This document shows, piece after piece, positions 41,128 through 49,561 of a DNA stretch of 64,000 nt. The stretch comes from Micromonospora sediminimaris (GTDB taxonomy: Bacteria > Actinomycetota > Actinomycetes > Mycobacteriales > Micromonosporaceae): assembly GCA_900112325.1 (NCBI GenBank), contig FOLJ01000009.1:1-64000 (forward strand), written 5' to 3'. The first letter of the stretch is position 1; the number at the start of each line of letters is the position of its first letter. The notes below the pieces were generated by a model that ran no database searches, was not told where the DNA came from, and saw only the letters and a list, made by a program, of their open reading frames with translations. A program made the position numbers and the translations under genes.

Positions 41128-42312
41128 ATGATCGGACAACGAGGACGGCGCTGGGCGCGGATCGCGCTCGCGGCCGTCACCGGCGGCGCGCTGGCGCTCG
41201 GTGCCGCCGCCCCTGCCGCCGCCGAGGACCCGGCCACCGGCGTGGCGAAGTCGGTGCCGGACAGCACCGTCAAGCTGCTGCTCGACGGCAAGGTCAAGCG
41301 GACCTCGGCACTGGCAATCAAGATCGACGGCAAGCAGCTTCCGGCCTTCTGCATCGACTACCACACGAACGTCGCGATCAACGGCAAGTACCAGGAGGGC
41401 ACCTGGGACGAGTCCCAGGTGAAGAACCTCGCGAAGGTGCAGTGGGTGCTGACCCACGGGTACCCGAACGCCGACTCCGCCGCGCTGTTGGCCGCCGCCG
41501 GTGCCACCGTGCCCGCCGGGACGGACGCGAAGGTACGCCGCAACCTGCTCTACTTCGGTACCCAGACCGCCGTGTGGCACTTCAGCGACGGCATCGAACT
41601 GGGTGACTGGGCCGCCGGGCGTGGCCTGATCAACAAGCAGCGGTACGCAGTGATCAAGAAGGTCCACGACTACCTGATCGCGAATGCCACCGACCAGCCC
41701 GAGCCGAAGGCCGAGCTGAGCATCGATCCGGCCACCGCCACCGCGAAGGTCGGGGAGAAGGCCGGTCCGTTCACCGTGACGGGGCCGGCGGGTGAGATCA
41801 CGCTGGCCGTCACCGGCGGGTCGGCGGTCGACGCCGAGGGCGCGCCCGTGACCACGACCGACAACGGCGGCCAGTTCTGGCTGACGACCGAGGAAGCCGG
41901 CGAGGTCAGCGTGACCGCGTCCGCCGCCGACTCGGTCTCCTTCGGCCGGGTGTTCCTCTACACCGGGCCCAAGGCGGCGCAGAAGCTGATCCTGGGCGGC
42001 AGCACCGGCGCCACGGTGACCGCCGAGGCGAAGGCCACCTTCACGGCGCCGCAGCCGAGCCCCGAGCCGACGACGCCGGAGCCGACGCCGTCCACCCCGA
42101 CGGAGTCCCCGTCGCCGGAGCCGACGCCGAGCACTCCCGAGGAGTCGCCGGCGAGTCCCGCCCCGTCCACCTCGCCGGCCTCGAACGACGGTGGTCTGCC
42201 GCTGACCGGTGCGCCGATCATCACCGCGATCGCCGCCGGCCTGGTGCTCCTGGTCGCCGGTGCGGTCACCGTCCTGGTGCTGCGTCGTCGCAGGATCCAC
42301 TTCACGGCCTGA
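41128..42312 (+). CDS. Thioester-domain (TQXA) cell-wall protein with LPLTG anchor
   Basis: 394 residues. Signal peptide (1-34, ending AAAE), thioester domain with the Cys in PAFCIDYHT and the Gln in TQTAVWHF, which in this family form a Cys-Gln thioester able to react with host or substrate amines. A beta-sandwich repeat (about 195-310) and a Pro/Thr/Ser/Glu stalk lead to LPLTG, a membrane helix and RRRR tail, the sorting signal for a sortase. No sortase gene is in the window. ATG 41128 is favoured; GAGAGG is 12 bases away, a rather long spacing. The 178-base gap before it shows an AT-richer stretch (40957-41020) as likely promoter. Confidence 0.9.
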   Translation: MIGQRGRRWARIALAAVTGGALALGAAAPAAAEDPATGVAKSVPDSTVKLLLDGKVKRTSALAIKIDGKQLPAFCIDYHTNVAINGKYQEGTWDESQVKNLAKVQWVLTHGYPNADSAALLAAAGATVPAGTDAKVRRNLLYFGTQTAVWHFSDGIELGDWAAGRGLINKQRYAVIKKVHDYLIANATDQPEPKAELSIDPATATAKVGEKAGPFTVTGPAGEITLAVTGGSAVDAEGAPVTTTDNGGQFWLTTEEAGEVSVTASAADSVSFGRVFLYTGPKAAQKLILGGSTGATVTAEAKATFTAPQPSPEPTTPEPTPSTPTESPSPEPTPSTPEESPASPAPSTSPASNDGGLPLTGAPIITAIAAGLVLLVAGAVTVLVLRRRRIHFTA

Positions 42313-42332
42313 TCACCACGCCGCGACACCGC

Positions 42333-42383
42333 GTCCGACCCCGGATCCCGCAGCAACGCGGGATTCGGGGTCGGACCGCTTTT
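42333..42383 (+). terminator. Terminator after the thioester-protein gene
   Basis: 19-bp stem with one G-T pair (42333-42351 with 42358-42376), 6-base loop and TTTT at 42380-42383. Confidence 0.9.
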
Positions 42384-42737
42384 GGGGGACAGGAGTCCTT
42401 CAGCCGACCAAGACGATCGACCGCTGGTCTGGAATCAGACTCATACTTTCGGATAGGATTGCGGAAGGAGTGGCGGGATTCACGTCGATGCTCCGGCGGG
42501 TTCGCGGAGTCGTCGGGCTCGCGTCATCCGACGGTCGGCCGAGCGTGGAAATGTGGTTGACGAGCAGCTCATACCATGCCTCCGACGCGCCGGAGTGGTG
42601 CCTGTGGGTCGATGTCGGCACCGTCCCGGGCGGGTATCGGGTTGATAACACGCCTTCCCGCCTGGGCGCATCGGGTGTCACAGTTGCAGGCACCTCACAA
42701 CCCCCTCGTGAGCCGAGCGCCCTGAGGAGGCACTCCC
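42384..42737 (+). promoter_or_regulatory. Promoter and leader region of the oligopeptide operon
   Basis: 354 bases of lower GC content than the genes. TAGGAT at 42454-42459 is a possible -10; TTGACG (42556-42561) and TTGATA (42640-42645) look like -35 boxes but lack good partners. No gene on either strand is supported; a 97-codon minus-strand frame here has atypical codon use. GAGGAGG lies just ahead of the oppA start. Confidence 0.4.
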
Positions 42738-44372
42738 ATGCGCGGGAAATTCCTGAAGGTGGCGGTCGCGGCGACCGCCACCGCCATGTTGGCTACCGCC
42801 TGTAGCAGCGGTGGCGACGACAACGAGCCGGCCGGCGAGTCCGGCGGCACGCTGCGGGTGTACAACGCCGAGCCGGCGTTCCTGACCCCGTCCGGCGGCG
42901 ACGACGAGCCGTCGTTGTACGTGATCCGTCAGCTGTACCGCGGTCTGGTCAAGTACAACGCCGAGACCTCGGCGGTCGAGATGGACCTGGCCGAGTCGGT
43001 CGAGTCGACCGACCAGAAGCTCTGGACGATCAAGCTCAAGAGCGGCTACACCTTCGACAACGGTGAGCCGGTCAACGCTGACGCGTTCCTCCGGTCGTGG
43101 AACTACGCCGCTTACGGGCCGAACGCCCAGAACAACGGCTACTTCATGAAGCGGATCGCCGGTAAGGCGGACGTGGCGCCGGCGGACCCGGACGGCGAGG
43201 GCCCGAAGAAGGCTCCGGAGCCGACCGCCGAGACCATGTCGGGTCTCAAGAAGGTCGACGACCTGACCTTCACCGTCGAGCTCGACGCGCCGTTCTCCGG
43301 TTTCCCGACCACGATCGGTTACCCGGGCTTCTTCCCGATGGCCCAGGCCTGCGTCGACGACATCGCGAAGTGCAACGAGACGCCGATCGGCAACGGCCCC
43401 TACAAGATCGATGGCAGCTGGCAGCACAACGTCGCCATCAACCTGGTCCGTAGCGACACCTGGAAGGGTGAGCCGGGCAAGCCGGACCGCATCGAGTACC
43501 GGATCTTCGCCGACATCGACGCCGGCTACGCCGCCTTCCAGGCGGGCGAGCTGGACGTGCTCTACACGCTGCCCCCGGCCCGCTACAAGGAGGCCCAGGC
43601 GCAGTACGGCGACCGGATGTACGAGCAGCCGGGTGACAGCTTCACCTACGTCGGCATGCCGCTGTACCAGGACGCCTTCAAGGACAAGCGGATCCGTCAG
43701 GCGCTGTCGCTGTCGATCGACCGTCAGTCGATCATCGACGCGGTGTTCGACGGCCGGTTCACCCCGGCTACCGGCTACGTGGCCCCGACCTTCGAGGGTG
43801 CGCGTGAGGGCGTCTGCAAGTACTGCACCAAGGACGTCGAGAAGGCCAAGCAGCTGCTCGCCGAGGCTGGCGGCTGGCCGGCCGGTGAGAAGCTGATCCT
43901 GTGGGCCAACGCCGGTGCCGGCCACGACCTGTGGCTGCAGGCGGTTGGTGACCAGATCAAGGAGGCCCTGGGCATCGACTACGAGCTCAAGGTCAACCTG
44001 CAGTTCGCCGAGTACCTGGAGACCGCGGACCAGAAGAAGTTCACCGGTGGGTTCCGCCTCGGCTGGGGTCCGGACTACCCGTTCATGGAGACCTTCCTCT
44101 ACCCGCTGTACGGCACCGGTGCCGGCAGCAACAACTCGGGCTACACCAACCCGGAGTTCGACGCTCTGATGAAGGAGGGTGACTCGGCCGACTCGATCCA
44201 GGCCGCGATCCCGTCCTACCAGAAGGCGGAGGACATCCTCGGCGAGGACCTGCCGGTCATCCCGATGTGGTTCAACAAGGTTGGCGCGGTCTACAGCGAG
44301 AACGTCGACCAGTTCGTCTGGAACGCCGTCTCGGATGCCGACTACGGTGCGATTTCGCTGAAGCAGAACTGA
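42738..44372 (+). CDS. oppA: Oligopeptide ABC transporter substrate-binding lipoprotein
   Basis: 544 residues. Signal peptide with lipobox (AMLATACSSGG), so lipid-anchored outside the membrane. Type II (SBP_bac_5) peptide-binding fold: LRVYNAEPAFLTPSGGDDEPS, ESVESTDQKLWTIKLKSGYT, GNGPYKIDGSW, and the late PVIPMWFNKVG are typical. Ends SLKQN. First gene of oppABCDF; strong Shine-Dalgarno. The codon use is biased to the optimal set (AAG, GAC, ATC), fitting high expression. A 15-bp hairpin separates it from oppB. Could serve DppA-like dipeptide uptake instead; specificity cannot be read. Confidence 0.92.
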   Translation: MRGKFLKVAVAATATAMLATACSSGGDDNEPAGESGGTLRVYNAEPAFLTPSGGDDEPSLYVIRQLYRGLVKYNAETSAVEMDLAESVESTDQKLWTIKLKSGYTFDNGEPVNADAFLRSWNYAAYGPNAQNNGYFMKRIAGKADVAPADPDGEGPKKAPEPTAETMSGLKKVDDLTFTVELDAPFSGFPTTIGYPGFFPMAQACVDDIAKCNETPIGNGPYKIDGSWQHNVAINLVRSDTWKGEPGKPDRIEYRIFADIDAGYAAFQAGELDVLYTLPPARYKEAQAQYGDRMYEQPGDSFTYVGMPLYQDAFKDKRIRQALSLSIDRQSIIDAVFDGRFTPATGYVAPTFEGAREGVCKYCTKDVEKAKQLLAEAGGWPAGEKLILWANAGAGHDLWLQAVGDQIKEALGIDYELKVNLQFAEYLETADQKKFTGGFRLGWGPDYPFMETFLYPLYGTGAGSNNSGYTNPEFDALMKEGDSADSIQAAIPSYQKAEDILGEDLPVIPMWFNKVGAVYSENVDQFVWNAVSDADYGAISLKQN

Positions 44373-44401
44373 GCTTCAGACTCCTGATCCTGCCGTAATA
44401 C

Positions 44402-44450
44402 GACGTGGCGGCAACGGTGACCCCAACAGGGTGATCGTTGCCGCCACGTC
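44402..44450 (+). terminator. Intercistronic hairpin oppA-oppB
   Basis: 15-bp perfect arms (44402-44416 with 44436-44450) and an inner CCC/GGG pairing. Like the hairpin after xylF, it probably stabilises the oppA message or attenuates readthrough. Confidence 0.7.
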
Positions 44451-44472
44451 AGCGCCGAGAGGAGACCCCGTC

Positions 44473-45483
44473 ATGGGGCGCTACGTCATTCGACGGTTGC
44501 TCCAGTTCATCCCCACCGTGCTGGGCACCATGTTCCTACTGCACTACATGACCTCGCTGGCGATCCAGTTCAGCGGGAACCCGGTCCGGGCGCTGTTCGG
44601 GGACCGGACGCCGGATCCCGCGCTGCTTGCGGCGATCACCGAGCGGCTCGGCTACGGTGACCCCTGCCTGGACCAGCGGGGCAACCCCTGTTTCGGGCTC
44701 TTCCTGGACCGTTTGCAGAACATCTTCTTCCACTTCGACTTCGGCATCAACCTGCGCCAGCGGGAGGTCACCGACCTGGTCGCCGATGCCATTCCGTTCA
44801 CCCTCAAGCTGCTGGTCATCGCGATCGTGTTCGAGGCGGTCGTCGGCATCGCAGCGGGTGTGCTTGCCGGTCTGCGCGGCGGTAGCTTCACCGACTACCT
44901 GGTGAAGATCAGCACGGTCTTCGTCATCTCGGTGCCGATCTTCGTGTTGGGCCTGGTGGTCCGGGAGTTCGTCGGGGTCAAGTTCGGCAACGTGCTGCGG
45001 GGCCAGGACTGGATTCCGGACGTGATCTCTTCCGGCATGTTCAGCCCCGGCTTCAAGCCCGACTATCCGTTCGCAAGCCTGATCATTCCCGGCATGGTGC
45101 TCGGCGCGGTCTCGCTCGCTACCACCGCCCGGCTCACCCGGACCAGCATCATGGAGAACATCCGTGCTGACTACGTCCGTACCGCCAAGGCCAAGGGGCT
45201 GACCAACAAGCGCGTCATCGGCGTGCACACGCTCCGCAACTCGCTGATCCCCGTGATCACCTTCCTCGGCGTCGACATCGGCGCCGCGATGGCCGGCGCG
45301 GTCGTCACCGAGACCATCTTCAACGTGCCGGGCATCGGCCGGCTGGTGACGATGTCGGCGCGCACCGGTGAGTCCTCGGTGGTGGTCGGGGTGGTGACCA
45401 TGCTGGTGCTGGTCGTCCTGTTGGCCAACCTGCTGGTCGACCTGCTCTATGCCGTGCTCGACCCGAGGATCCGCTATGAGTGA
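44473..45483 (+). CDS. oppB: Oligopeptide ABC transporter permease B
   Basis: 336 residues, six membrane helices. Starts MGRYVIRRLLQFIPTVLGTM as usual for OppB/DppB; the cytoplasmic EAA loop that contacts the ATPases is RADYVRTAKAKGLTNKRVIG (near 235), followed by HTLRNSLIPVITFLG. A Cys-containing extracytoplasmic loop (GDPCLDQRGNPCFG) after helix 1 may form a disulfide. GAGGAG precedes the ATG. A 72-base gap leads to oppC. Confidence 0.94.
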   Translation: MGRYVIRRLLQFIPTVLGTMFLLHYMTSLAIQFSGNPVRALFGDRTPDPALLAAITERLGYGDPCLDQRGNPCFGLFLDRLQNIFFHFDFGINLRQREVTDLVADAIPFTLKLLVIAIVFEAVVGIAAGVLAGLRGGSFTDYLVKISTVFVISVPIFVLGLVVREFVGVKFGNVLRGQDWIPDVISSGMFSPGFKPDYPFASLIIPGMVLGAVSLATTARLTRTSIMENIRADYVRTAKAKGLTNKRVIGVHTLRNSLIPVITFLGVDIGAAMAGAVVTETIFNVPGIGRLVTMSARTGESSVVVGVVTMLVLVVLLANLLVDLLYAVLDPRIRYE

Positions 45484-45555
45484 CCGAATCACGGTGGCGG
45501 ACGTAGGTCTTCCGACCGTTCCTGATGGCCGGGTGGAGCGAAACGAGGTGTGGAC

Positions 45556-46491
45556 ATGAGTGACCTGACGAGCGCGGGCTCCGCCATCGGTGGTGCGCCG
45601 GTGGCCGGTGACGGCCCTACGCCTGACGCGCCGGGCGGCAAAGAGCGCAACGCGAGCCTGTGGGCGGACGCCCGGCGGCAGCTGCTGCGCGACCCGGTCT
45701 TCGTGATCGCCTTCGTCTACGTTCTCGCGGTCGGCTCGATGGCGCTCTTCCCGAAGCTCTGGACCAGCCAGGACCCGCGGGCGTGCAGCACCGACAGGTC
45801 CCGGGTCTCGCCGAGCTGGGAGCACCCCTTCGGCTTCGACGTGCTGGGCTGCGACTACTACTCGCACGCGATCTACGGTGCCCGCCCGTCCATGGTGATC
45901 GCGGTGATGGCGACCAGCGGCATCGTGGTGTTCGGTGGGGTGCTCGGCCTGCTCGCCGGCTACTACGGCGGCTGGGTCGACGCGGTCATCTCCCGGGTGA
46001 TGGACATCTTCTTCTCGCTGCCGTTCCTGCTCGGCGCGATCGTGTTCCTCACCGTGATCAAGCGGCAGAACATCTGGACCATCACCGCGGTGCTGTTCCT
46101 GCTGGCCTGGCCGACCATCGCCCGGATCATCCGGGGCAGCGTCATCTCCTCGAAGGACCTGGACTACGTGCACGCCGCGAAGGCGGTCGGCGCCCGCAAC
46201 TCCCGGTTGATGTTCCGGCACATCCTGCCGAACGCGATCGCGCCGATGCTTGTGTACGCCACCATCGTGCTCGGCTCGTTCGTCGCCGCCGAGGCCACGC
46301 TGACCTTCCTCGGTGTGGGGCTGCAGCAGCCCGCGCAGTCCTGGGGCATCATGATCAGCACTCACCAGGTCTACTTCCTGGACGACCCGTGGCTGCTGCT
46401 CTTCCCCTGTGGTCTGCTGGTCGGCACGGTGCTGTCCTTCATCCTCATGGGTGACGCGCTGCGTGACGCCCTCGACCCGAAGTTCCGGTGA
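45556..46491 (+). CDS. oppC: Oligopeptide ABC transporter permease C
   Basis: 311 residues. N-terminal cytoplasmic tail (1-45), six membrane helices, EAA loop LDYVHAAKAVGARNSRLMFR followed by HILPNAIAPMLVYATI, the DppC/OppC signature. An extracytoplasmic loop has two cysteines (RACSTDRS, VLGCDYYSH), a parallel to OppB. ATG 45556 has GAGG 8 bases upstream; an in-frame GTG two codons earlier is less likely. Forms the membrane channel with OppB. Confidence 0.94.
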   Translation: MSDLTSAGSAIGGAPVAGDGPTPDAPGGKERNASLWADARRQLLRDPVFVIAFVYVLAVGSMALFPKLWTSQDPRACSTDRSRVSPSWEHPFGFDVLGCDYYSHAIYGARPSMVIAVMATSGIVVFGGVLGLLAGYYGGWVDAVISRVMDIFFSLPFLLGAIVFLTVIKRQNIWTITAVLFLLAWPTIARIIRGSVISSKDLDYVHAAKAVGARNSRLMFRHILPNAIAPMLVYATIVLGSFVAAEATLTFLGVGLQQPAQSWGIMISTHQVYFLDDPWLLLFPCGLLVGTVLSFILMGDALRDALDPKFR

Positions 46492-46576
46492 GTCCGATGA
46501 GCGAGTCTCAGCGAGCGAATCATCAGCACAGGGCGACGGTGCCTCATGAGGGCACGGAGCGAAGCGGAGTGCCGGC

Positions 46577-47614
46577 ATGAGTACTGATGTGAACGTCAAG
46601 ATGGAGGCGCTGGCGGGCGTGGACCCGGATGCGCTGCCGCTGCAGGTCAAGGACCTGCACGTGGAGTTCCGCACCCGCAACGGCATCGCTCACGCTGTGA
46701 ACGGCGTGAGCTTCGACCTGCGGGCGGGTGAGACCCGGGCGATCCTCGGCGAGTCCGGCTGCGGCAAGAGCGTGACCGCTCAGGCGATCATGGGCATCCT
46801 GGACACCCCACCCGGCTTCATCACCGGCGGTGAGATCCTCTACCGGGGGGTCGACCTGCTCAAGCTGCCGGAGTCGGAGCGCCGCAAGGTGCGGGCGAAC
46901 CGGATCGCGATGATCTTCCAGGACGCGCTCTCCGCGTTGAACCCGGTCTTCACCGTCGGTTTCCAACTGGCCGAGCTGTTCCGCAAGCACCGGGGCATGT
47001 CCCGGCAGGACGCCAAGGCCCGTGCCGTCGAGCTGCTGGACCTGGTGAAGATCCCGGCGGCGAAGCAGCGGGTGAACGACTACCCGCACCAGTTCTCGGG
47101 TGGTATGCGGCAGCGCGTCATGATCGCGATGGCGTTGGCGCTCGACCCCGAGGTGCTGATCGCCGACGAGCCGACCACCGCGCTGGACGTGACCGTGCAG
47201 GCGCAGATCATGGCGCTGCTCGCCGAGTTGCAGCGGGAACGGAACATGGGTCTGGTGCTGATCACTCACGACATGGGTGTGGTGGCCGACGTGGCGGACC
47301 GGATCTCGGTGATGTACGCCGGCCGGGTCATCGAGGAAGCCGGCGTGAACGACATCTACGCCAGCCCCGCCCACCCGTACACCAAGGGTCTGCTGGAGTC
47401 GATCCCGCGCCTGGACCTCAAGGGTCACGAGCTCAGTGCCATCAAGGGCCTGCCGCCGATGCTGACAAACATCCCGCCGGGCTGCGCCTTCAACCCCCGG
47501 TGCGGGTACGCGCAGGAGGTCTGCCGGAAGGACCCGGCGCCGCCGCTGTACCAGGTGTCGCCGAGCCGGACGGCCGCCTGCCACTTCTGGAAGGAGGTCA
47601 AGGGCGATGAGTGA
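46577..47614 (+). CDS. oppD: Oligopeptide ABC transporter ATPase D
   Basis: 345 residues. Walker [13 protein letters not shown], signature [20 protein letters not shown], Walker [19 protein letters not shown]. The C-terminal oligopeptide-transporter extension has the Cys pattern [15 protein letters not shown], then C in AACHFW, expected to bind an iron-sulfur cluster in OppD/DppD. Overlaps oppF by 8 bases. The 85-base gap before it contains GAGCGAAGCGGAGTGCCGGC leading to the ATG. Confidence 0.95.
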   Translation: MSTDVNVKMEALAGVDPDALPLQVKDLHVEFRTRNGIAHAVNGVSFDLRAGETRAILGESGCGKSVTAQAIMGILDTPPGFITGGEILYRGVDLLKLPESERRKVRANRIAMIFQDALSALNPVFTVGFQLAELFRKHRGMSRQDAKARAVELLDLVKIPAAKQRVNDYPHQFSGGMRQRVMIAMALALDPEVLIADEPTTALDVTVQAQIMALLAELQRERNMGLVLITHDMGVVADVADRISVMYAGRVIEEAGVNDIYASPAHPYTKGLLESIPRLDLKGHELSAIKGLPPMLTNIPPGCAFNPRCGYAQEVCRKDPAPPLYQVSPSRTAACHFWKEVKGDE

Positions 47615-48617
47615 TGTGGTGCTGGAAACCCGCGACCTGGTCAAGCACTTCCCGCTGACCCGGGGCATCGTCTTCAAGAAGCAGTACGGTGCGGTGCAGG
47701 CGGTCGACGGGGTCAACCTGCAACTGCGGCGCGGCGAGACGCTTGGCATCGTGGGCGAGTCCGGCTGCGGCAAGTCGACGTTGGCCAGGCTGCTGGTGGG
47801 GCTGGAGACGCCGACCTCCGGCGACCTGTTCGTGCAGGGCAAGAACATGTCAAACGTCGGCGCCGAGGAACGACGTCGGGGCCGGCGCAACATTCAGCTG
47901 GTGATGCAGGACCCGTACACCTCGCTCAACCCGCGGATGACCGTCGGCGACATCATCGGCGAGCCCTTCGAGGTGCACCCGGACGTGCTGCCGAAGGGCA
48001 AGCGGCGGGCGAGGGTGCAGGAGCTGCTCGATCTGGTCGGCCTCAACCCGGACCACATCACCCGGTACCCGCACCAGTTCTCCGGCGGTCAGCGGCAGCG
48101 CATCGGCATCGCCCGGGCGCTGGCGCTCAACCCGGAGATCATCCTGTGTGACGAGCCGGTCTCCGCGCTGGACGTCTCCATCCAGGCCCAGGTGATCAAC
48201 CTGCTGGAGAAGCTCCAGAAGGAGCTCGGGCTGTCGTACATCTTCATCGCCCACGACCTGTCGGTGGTCCGGCACATCGCCGACCGGGTCGCGGTCATGT
48301 ACCTCGGCAAGATCATCGAGATCGGCACCGAGGACGAGATCTACGACAACCCGACCCACCCGTACACGCAGGCACTGCTGTCGGCGGTGCCGGTGCCGGA
48401 TCCGAAGCTGCGTGGGCATCGGGATCAGATCGTGCTGACCGGTGACGTGCCGTCGCCGGCCAACCCGCCCTCGGGCTGCCGGTTCCGTACCCGGTGCTGG
48501 AAGGCCCAGGACATCTGCGCCGAGCAGGTGCCGCTGCTGGAGGTCCGCGACAGTTCGGGCCACCCGAGCGCCTGCCACTTCGCTGAGGTACGCGACGTGG
48601 TGCACGCGTCGGAGTAG
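47607..48617 (+). CDS. oppF: Oligopeptide ABC transporter ATPase F
   Basis: 336 residues. Walker [15 protein letters not shown], signature FSGGQRQRIGIARALALNPE, Walker B IILCDEPVSALDVSIQAQ; the C-terminal Cys set is GCRFRTRCWKAQDIC plus ACHF. Complements OppD to make the ATPase heterodimer. Last gene of the operon; a GC hairpin (48627-48665 region) and then the long palindrome at 48765 follow and probably end transcription. Confidence 0.95.
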   Translation: MSDVVLETRDLVKHFPLTRGIVFKKQYGAVQAVDGVNLQLRRGETLGIVGESGCGKSTLARLLVGLETPTSGDLFVQGKNMSNVGAEERRRGRRNIQLVMQDPYTSLNPRMTVGDIIGEPFEVHPDVLPKGKRRARVQELLDLVGLNPDHITRYPHQFSGGQRQRIGIARALALNPEIILCDEPVSALDVSIQAQVINLLEKLQKELGLSYIFIAHDLSVVRHIADRVAVMYLGKIIEIGTEDEIYDNPTHPYTQALLSAVPVPDPKLRGHRDQIVLTGDVPSPANPPSGCRFRTRCWKAQDICAEQVPLLEVRDSSGHPSACHFAEVRDVVHASE

Positions 48618-48764
48618 CCCCACAGACGCCGTCGGCTCCCGTCCATCCGTACCGGGAGCGGCGGTGAAGGTAGTGCCTCCTCAGTGATTCGGGGCGTCGG
48701 CCGTCACCAGCAGCCGGCGCCCCGGTCCACATCCTGCATCACCCACCCACCCACCCACCCCCAG

Positions 48765-48824
48765 GTTGATCAAGAAGTTTGCGTCTGGAACAGCGCGGAT
48801 CCAGACGCAAACTTCTTGATCAAC
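48765..48824. repeat. Long intergenic palindrome, GATC family, copy 3
   Basis: Perfect 24-base arms (48765-48788 and 48801-48824), 12-base loop; arm begins GTTGATCAAGAAGTTTGCG. Lies between convergent oppF and chorismate mutase genes; preceded by a CCCA repeat (48740-48762) and followed by a G-run tract. Confidence 0.88.
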
Positions 48825-48825
48825 G

Positions 48826-48880
48826 GGGCGGTCGGGGGGTGGGGGGGTCGGGGGGCGGGGGTGGGGGTGGGGGGGTGGGT
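48826..48880 (+). repeat. G-run tract after oppF
   Basis: Seven or more runs of 4-7 G within 55 bases on the plus strand, reaching the last codons of the chorismate mutase gene on the other strand; strong G-quadruplex potential. Confidence 0.6.
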
Positions 48881-49239
48881 TAGAGGGGGCCGCGGCCGGC
48901 GCGGAGCAGGAGTAGGGCGAGTTGGGTGCCGTCTGCGCCCAGGGCCGACCGGAACCGCTCCAGGATCTCCTGCTCGCGGGAGAGGACGAGCCGGGTACCG
49001 CCCGAGGCCATCCGGGTCGCGCCGACCTCCCGGGAGAGCGCGGCCCGCTCCTGCCACAACTCGATCAGCGCTCGGTCGATCTCGTCTATCCGCACCCGGA
49101 TCTCGGCGATCCGGCTCGCGGCGTCCGGCTCGGCGGTCCCCGTGGCGGGGGTGCCCCCCTTGGGCCCGGTGGCACCGGCGCCGTTCGAGATCGTGCCGGA
49201 CCCGGTCGCGCCGCCGTTCTGCTCCATCACGTCTGTCAT
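48880..49239 (-). CDS. aroQ: Chorismate mutase, AroQ type
   Basis: 119 residues. Converts chorismate to prephenate, the branch to Phe and Tyr. An N-terminal low-complexity Gly/Thr/Ala stretch (1-40) precedes the helical AroQ domain: RIAEIRVRIDEIDRALIELW (near 43-62), then QERAALSREVGATRM and REQEILERFRSALG. The catalytic Arg/Lys/Glu set is partly visible (R in helix 1, E of the second helix). Expression is probably controlled by a Phe/Tyr-rich leader peptide and terminator immediately upstream (49289-49404). Confidence 0.85.
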   Translation of the reverse strand: MTDVMEQNGGATGSGTISNGAGATGPKGGTPATGTAEPDAASRIAEIRVRIDEIDRALIELWQERAALSREVGATRMASGGTRLVLSREQEILERFRSALGADGTQLALLLLRAGRGPL

Positions 49240-49288
49240 CTTCAGGTACCCCTCGCGGTGTGGTGCCCGTTGCCCGGATTCCGGGACG

Positions 49289-49325
49289 CGAAAAGCCCCG
49301 GGCTCCGAGAGCCCGGGGCTTTTCG
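49289..49325 (-). terminator. Attenuator terminator in the chorismate mutase leader
   Basis: Perfect 17-bp stem (49289-49305 with 49309-49325), 3-base loop, its minus-strand right arm ending CTTTTCG. It lies 50 bases upstream of the chorismate mutase start and 14 bases after the leader-peptide stop, so it would stop transcription before the gene. Confidence 0.85.
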
Positions 49326-49338
49326 TAGGTCTGATCGA

Positions 49339-49404
49339 TCAGGCGCGACCTACGGCTGCCGGACTCCCGGAGCCGTAGTAAAAGTAGAAGCGCTTGTCGA
49401 ACAC
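49339..49404 (-). CDS. Phe/Tyr leader peptide of chorismate mutase
   Basis: 21 codons starting with GTG: VFDKRFYFYYGSGSPAAVGR and Ala. Three Phe and three Tyr codons, five of the six consecutive (TTC TAC TTT TAC TAC). It is leaderless, 7 bases behind a CATACT box. Alternative pairings follow: strand 2 (49347-49357) can pair with strand 1 (49371-49378, the last Tyr codon region and Gly) or with strand 3 (49324-49331), which abuts the terminator. Stalling at Phe/Tyr codons would free strand 2 to pair with 3. Such ribosome-mediated attenuation is known for aromatic and branched-chain genes; this instance is inferred from sequence. Confidence 0.75.
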   Translation of the reverse strand: MFDKRFYFYYGSGSPAAVGRA

Positions 49405-49411
49405 GCTGTCG

Positions 49412-49440
49412 AGTATGCCGCCCCGTGGGTTGGCGCGCAA
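49412..49440 (-). promoter_or_regulatory. Promoter of the leader peptide-chorismate mutase transcript
   Basis: Minus strand: -35 TTGCGC (49440-49435), 17-base spacer, -10 CATACT (49417-49412); predicted start at or next to the leader GTG. Confidence 0.65.
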
Positions 49441-49546
49441 GGAAAGCCGTCAACAAGGGGGACTGCCACTACCGCGGGCGTCAACCGGCCGCCTTCCCTG
49501 CATCTGGGCGGTGGTGCCGTCGGCGGGTGATGTCCGGCCGGCGGCA

Positions 49547-49552
49547 TAGACT
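49547..49552 (+). promoter_or_regulatory. -10 box of pcrA
   Basis: TAGACT ending 9 bases before the pcrA ATG; no ribosome site between, so a (nearly) leaderless message is likely. Divergent from the chorismate mutase leader promoter. Confidence 0.45.
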
Positions 49553-49561
49553 CGCCGTGCG

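Noticed and set aside
42400..42693. 97-codon minus-strand frame upstream of oppA
   Set aside because: Codon third positions are not GC-biased as in real genes, no ribosome site, and the region has promoter-like composition.
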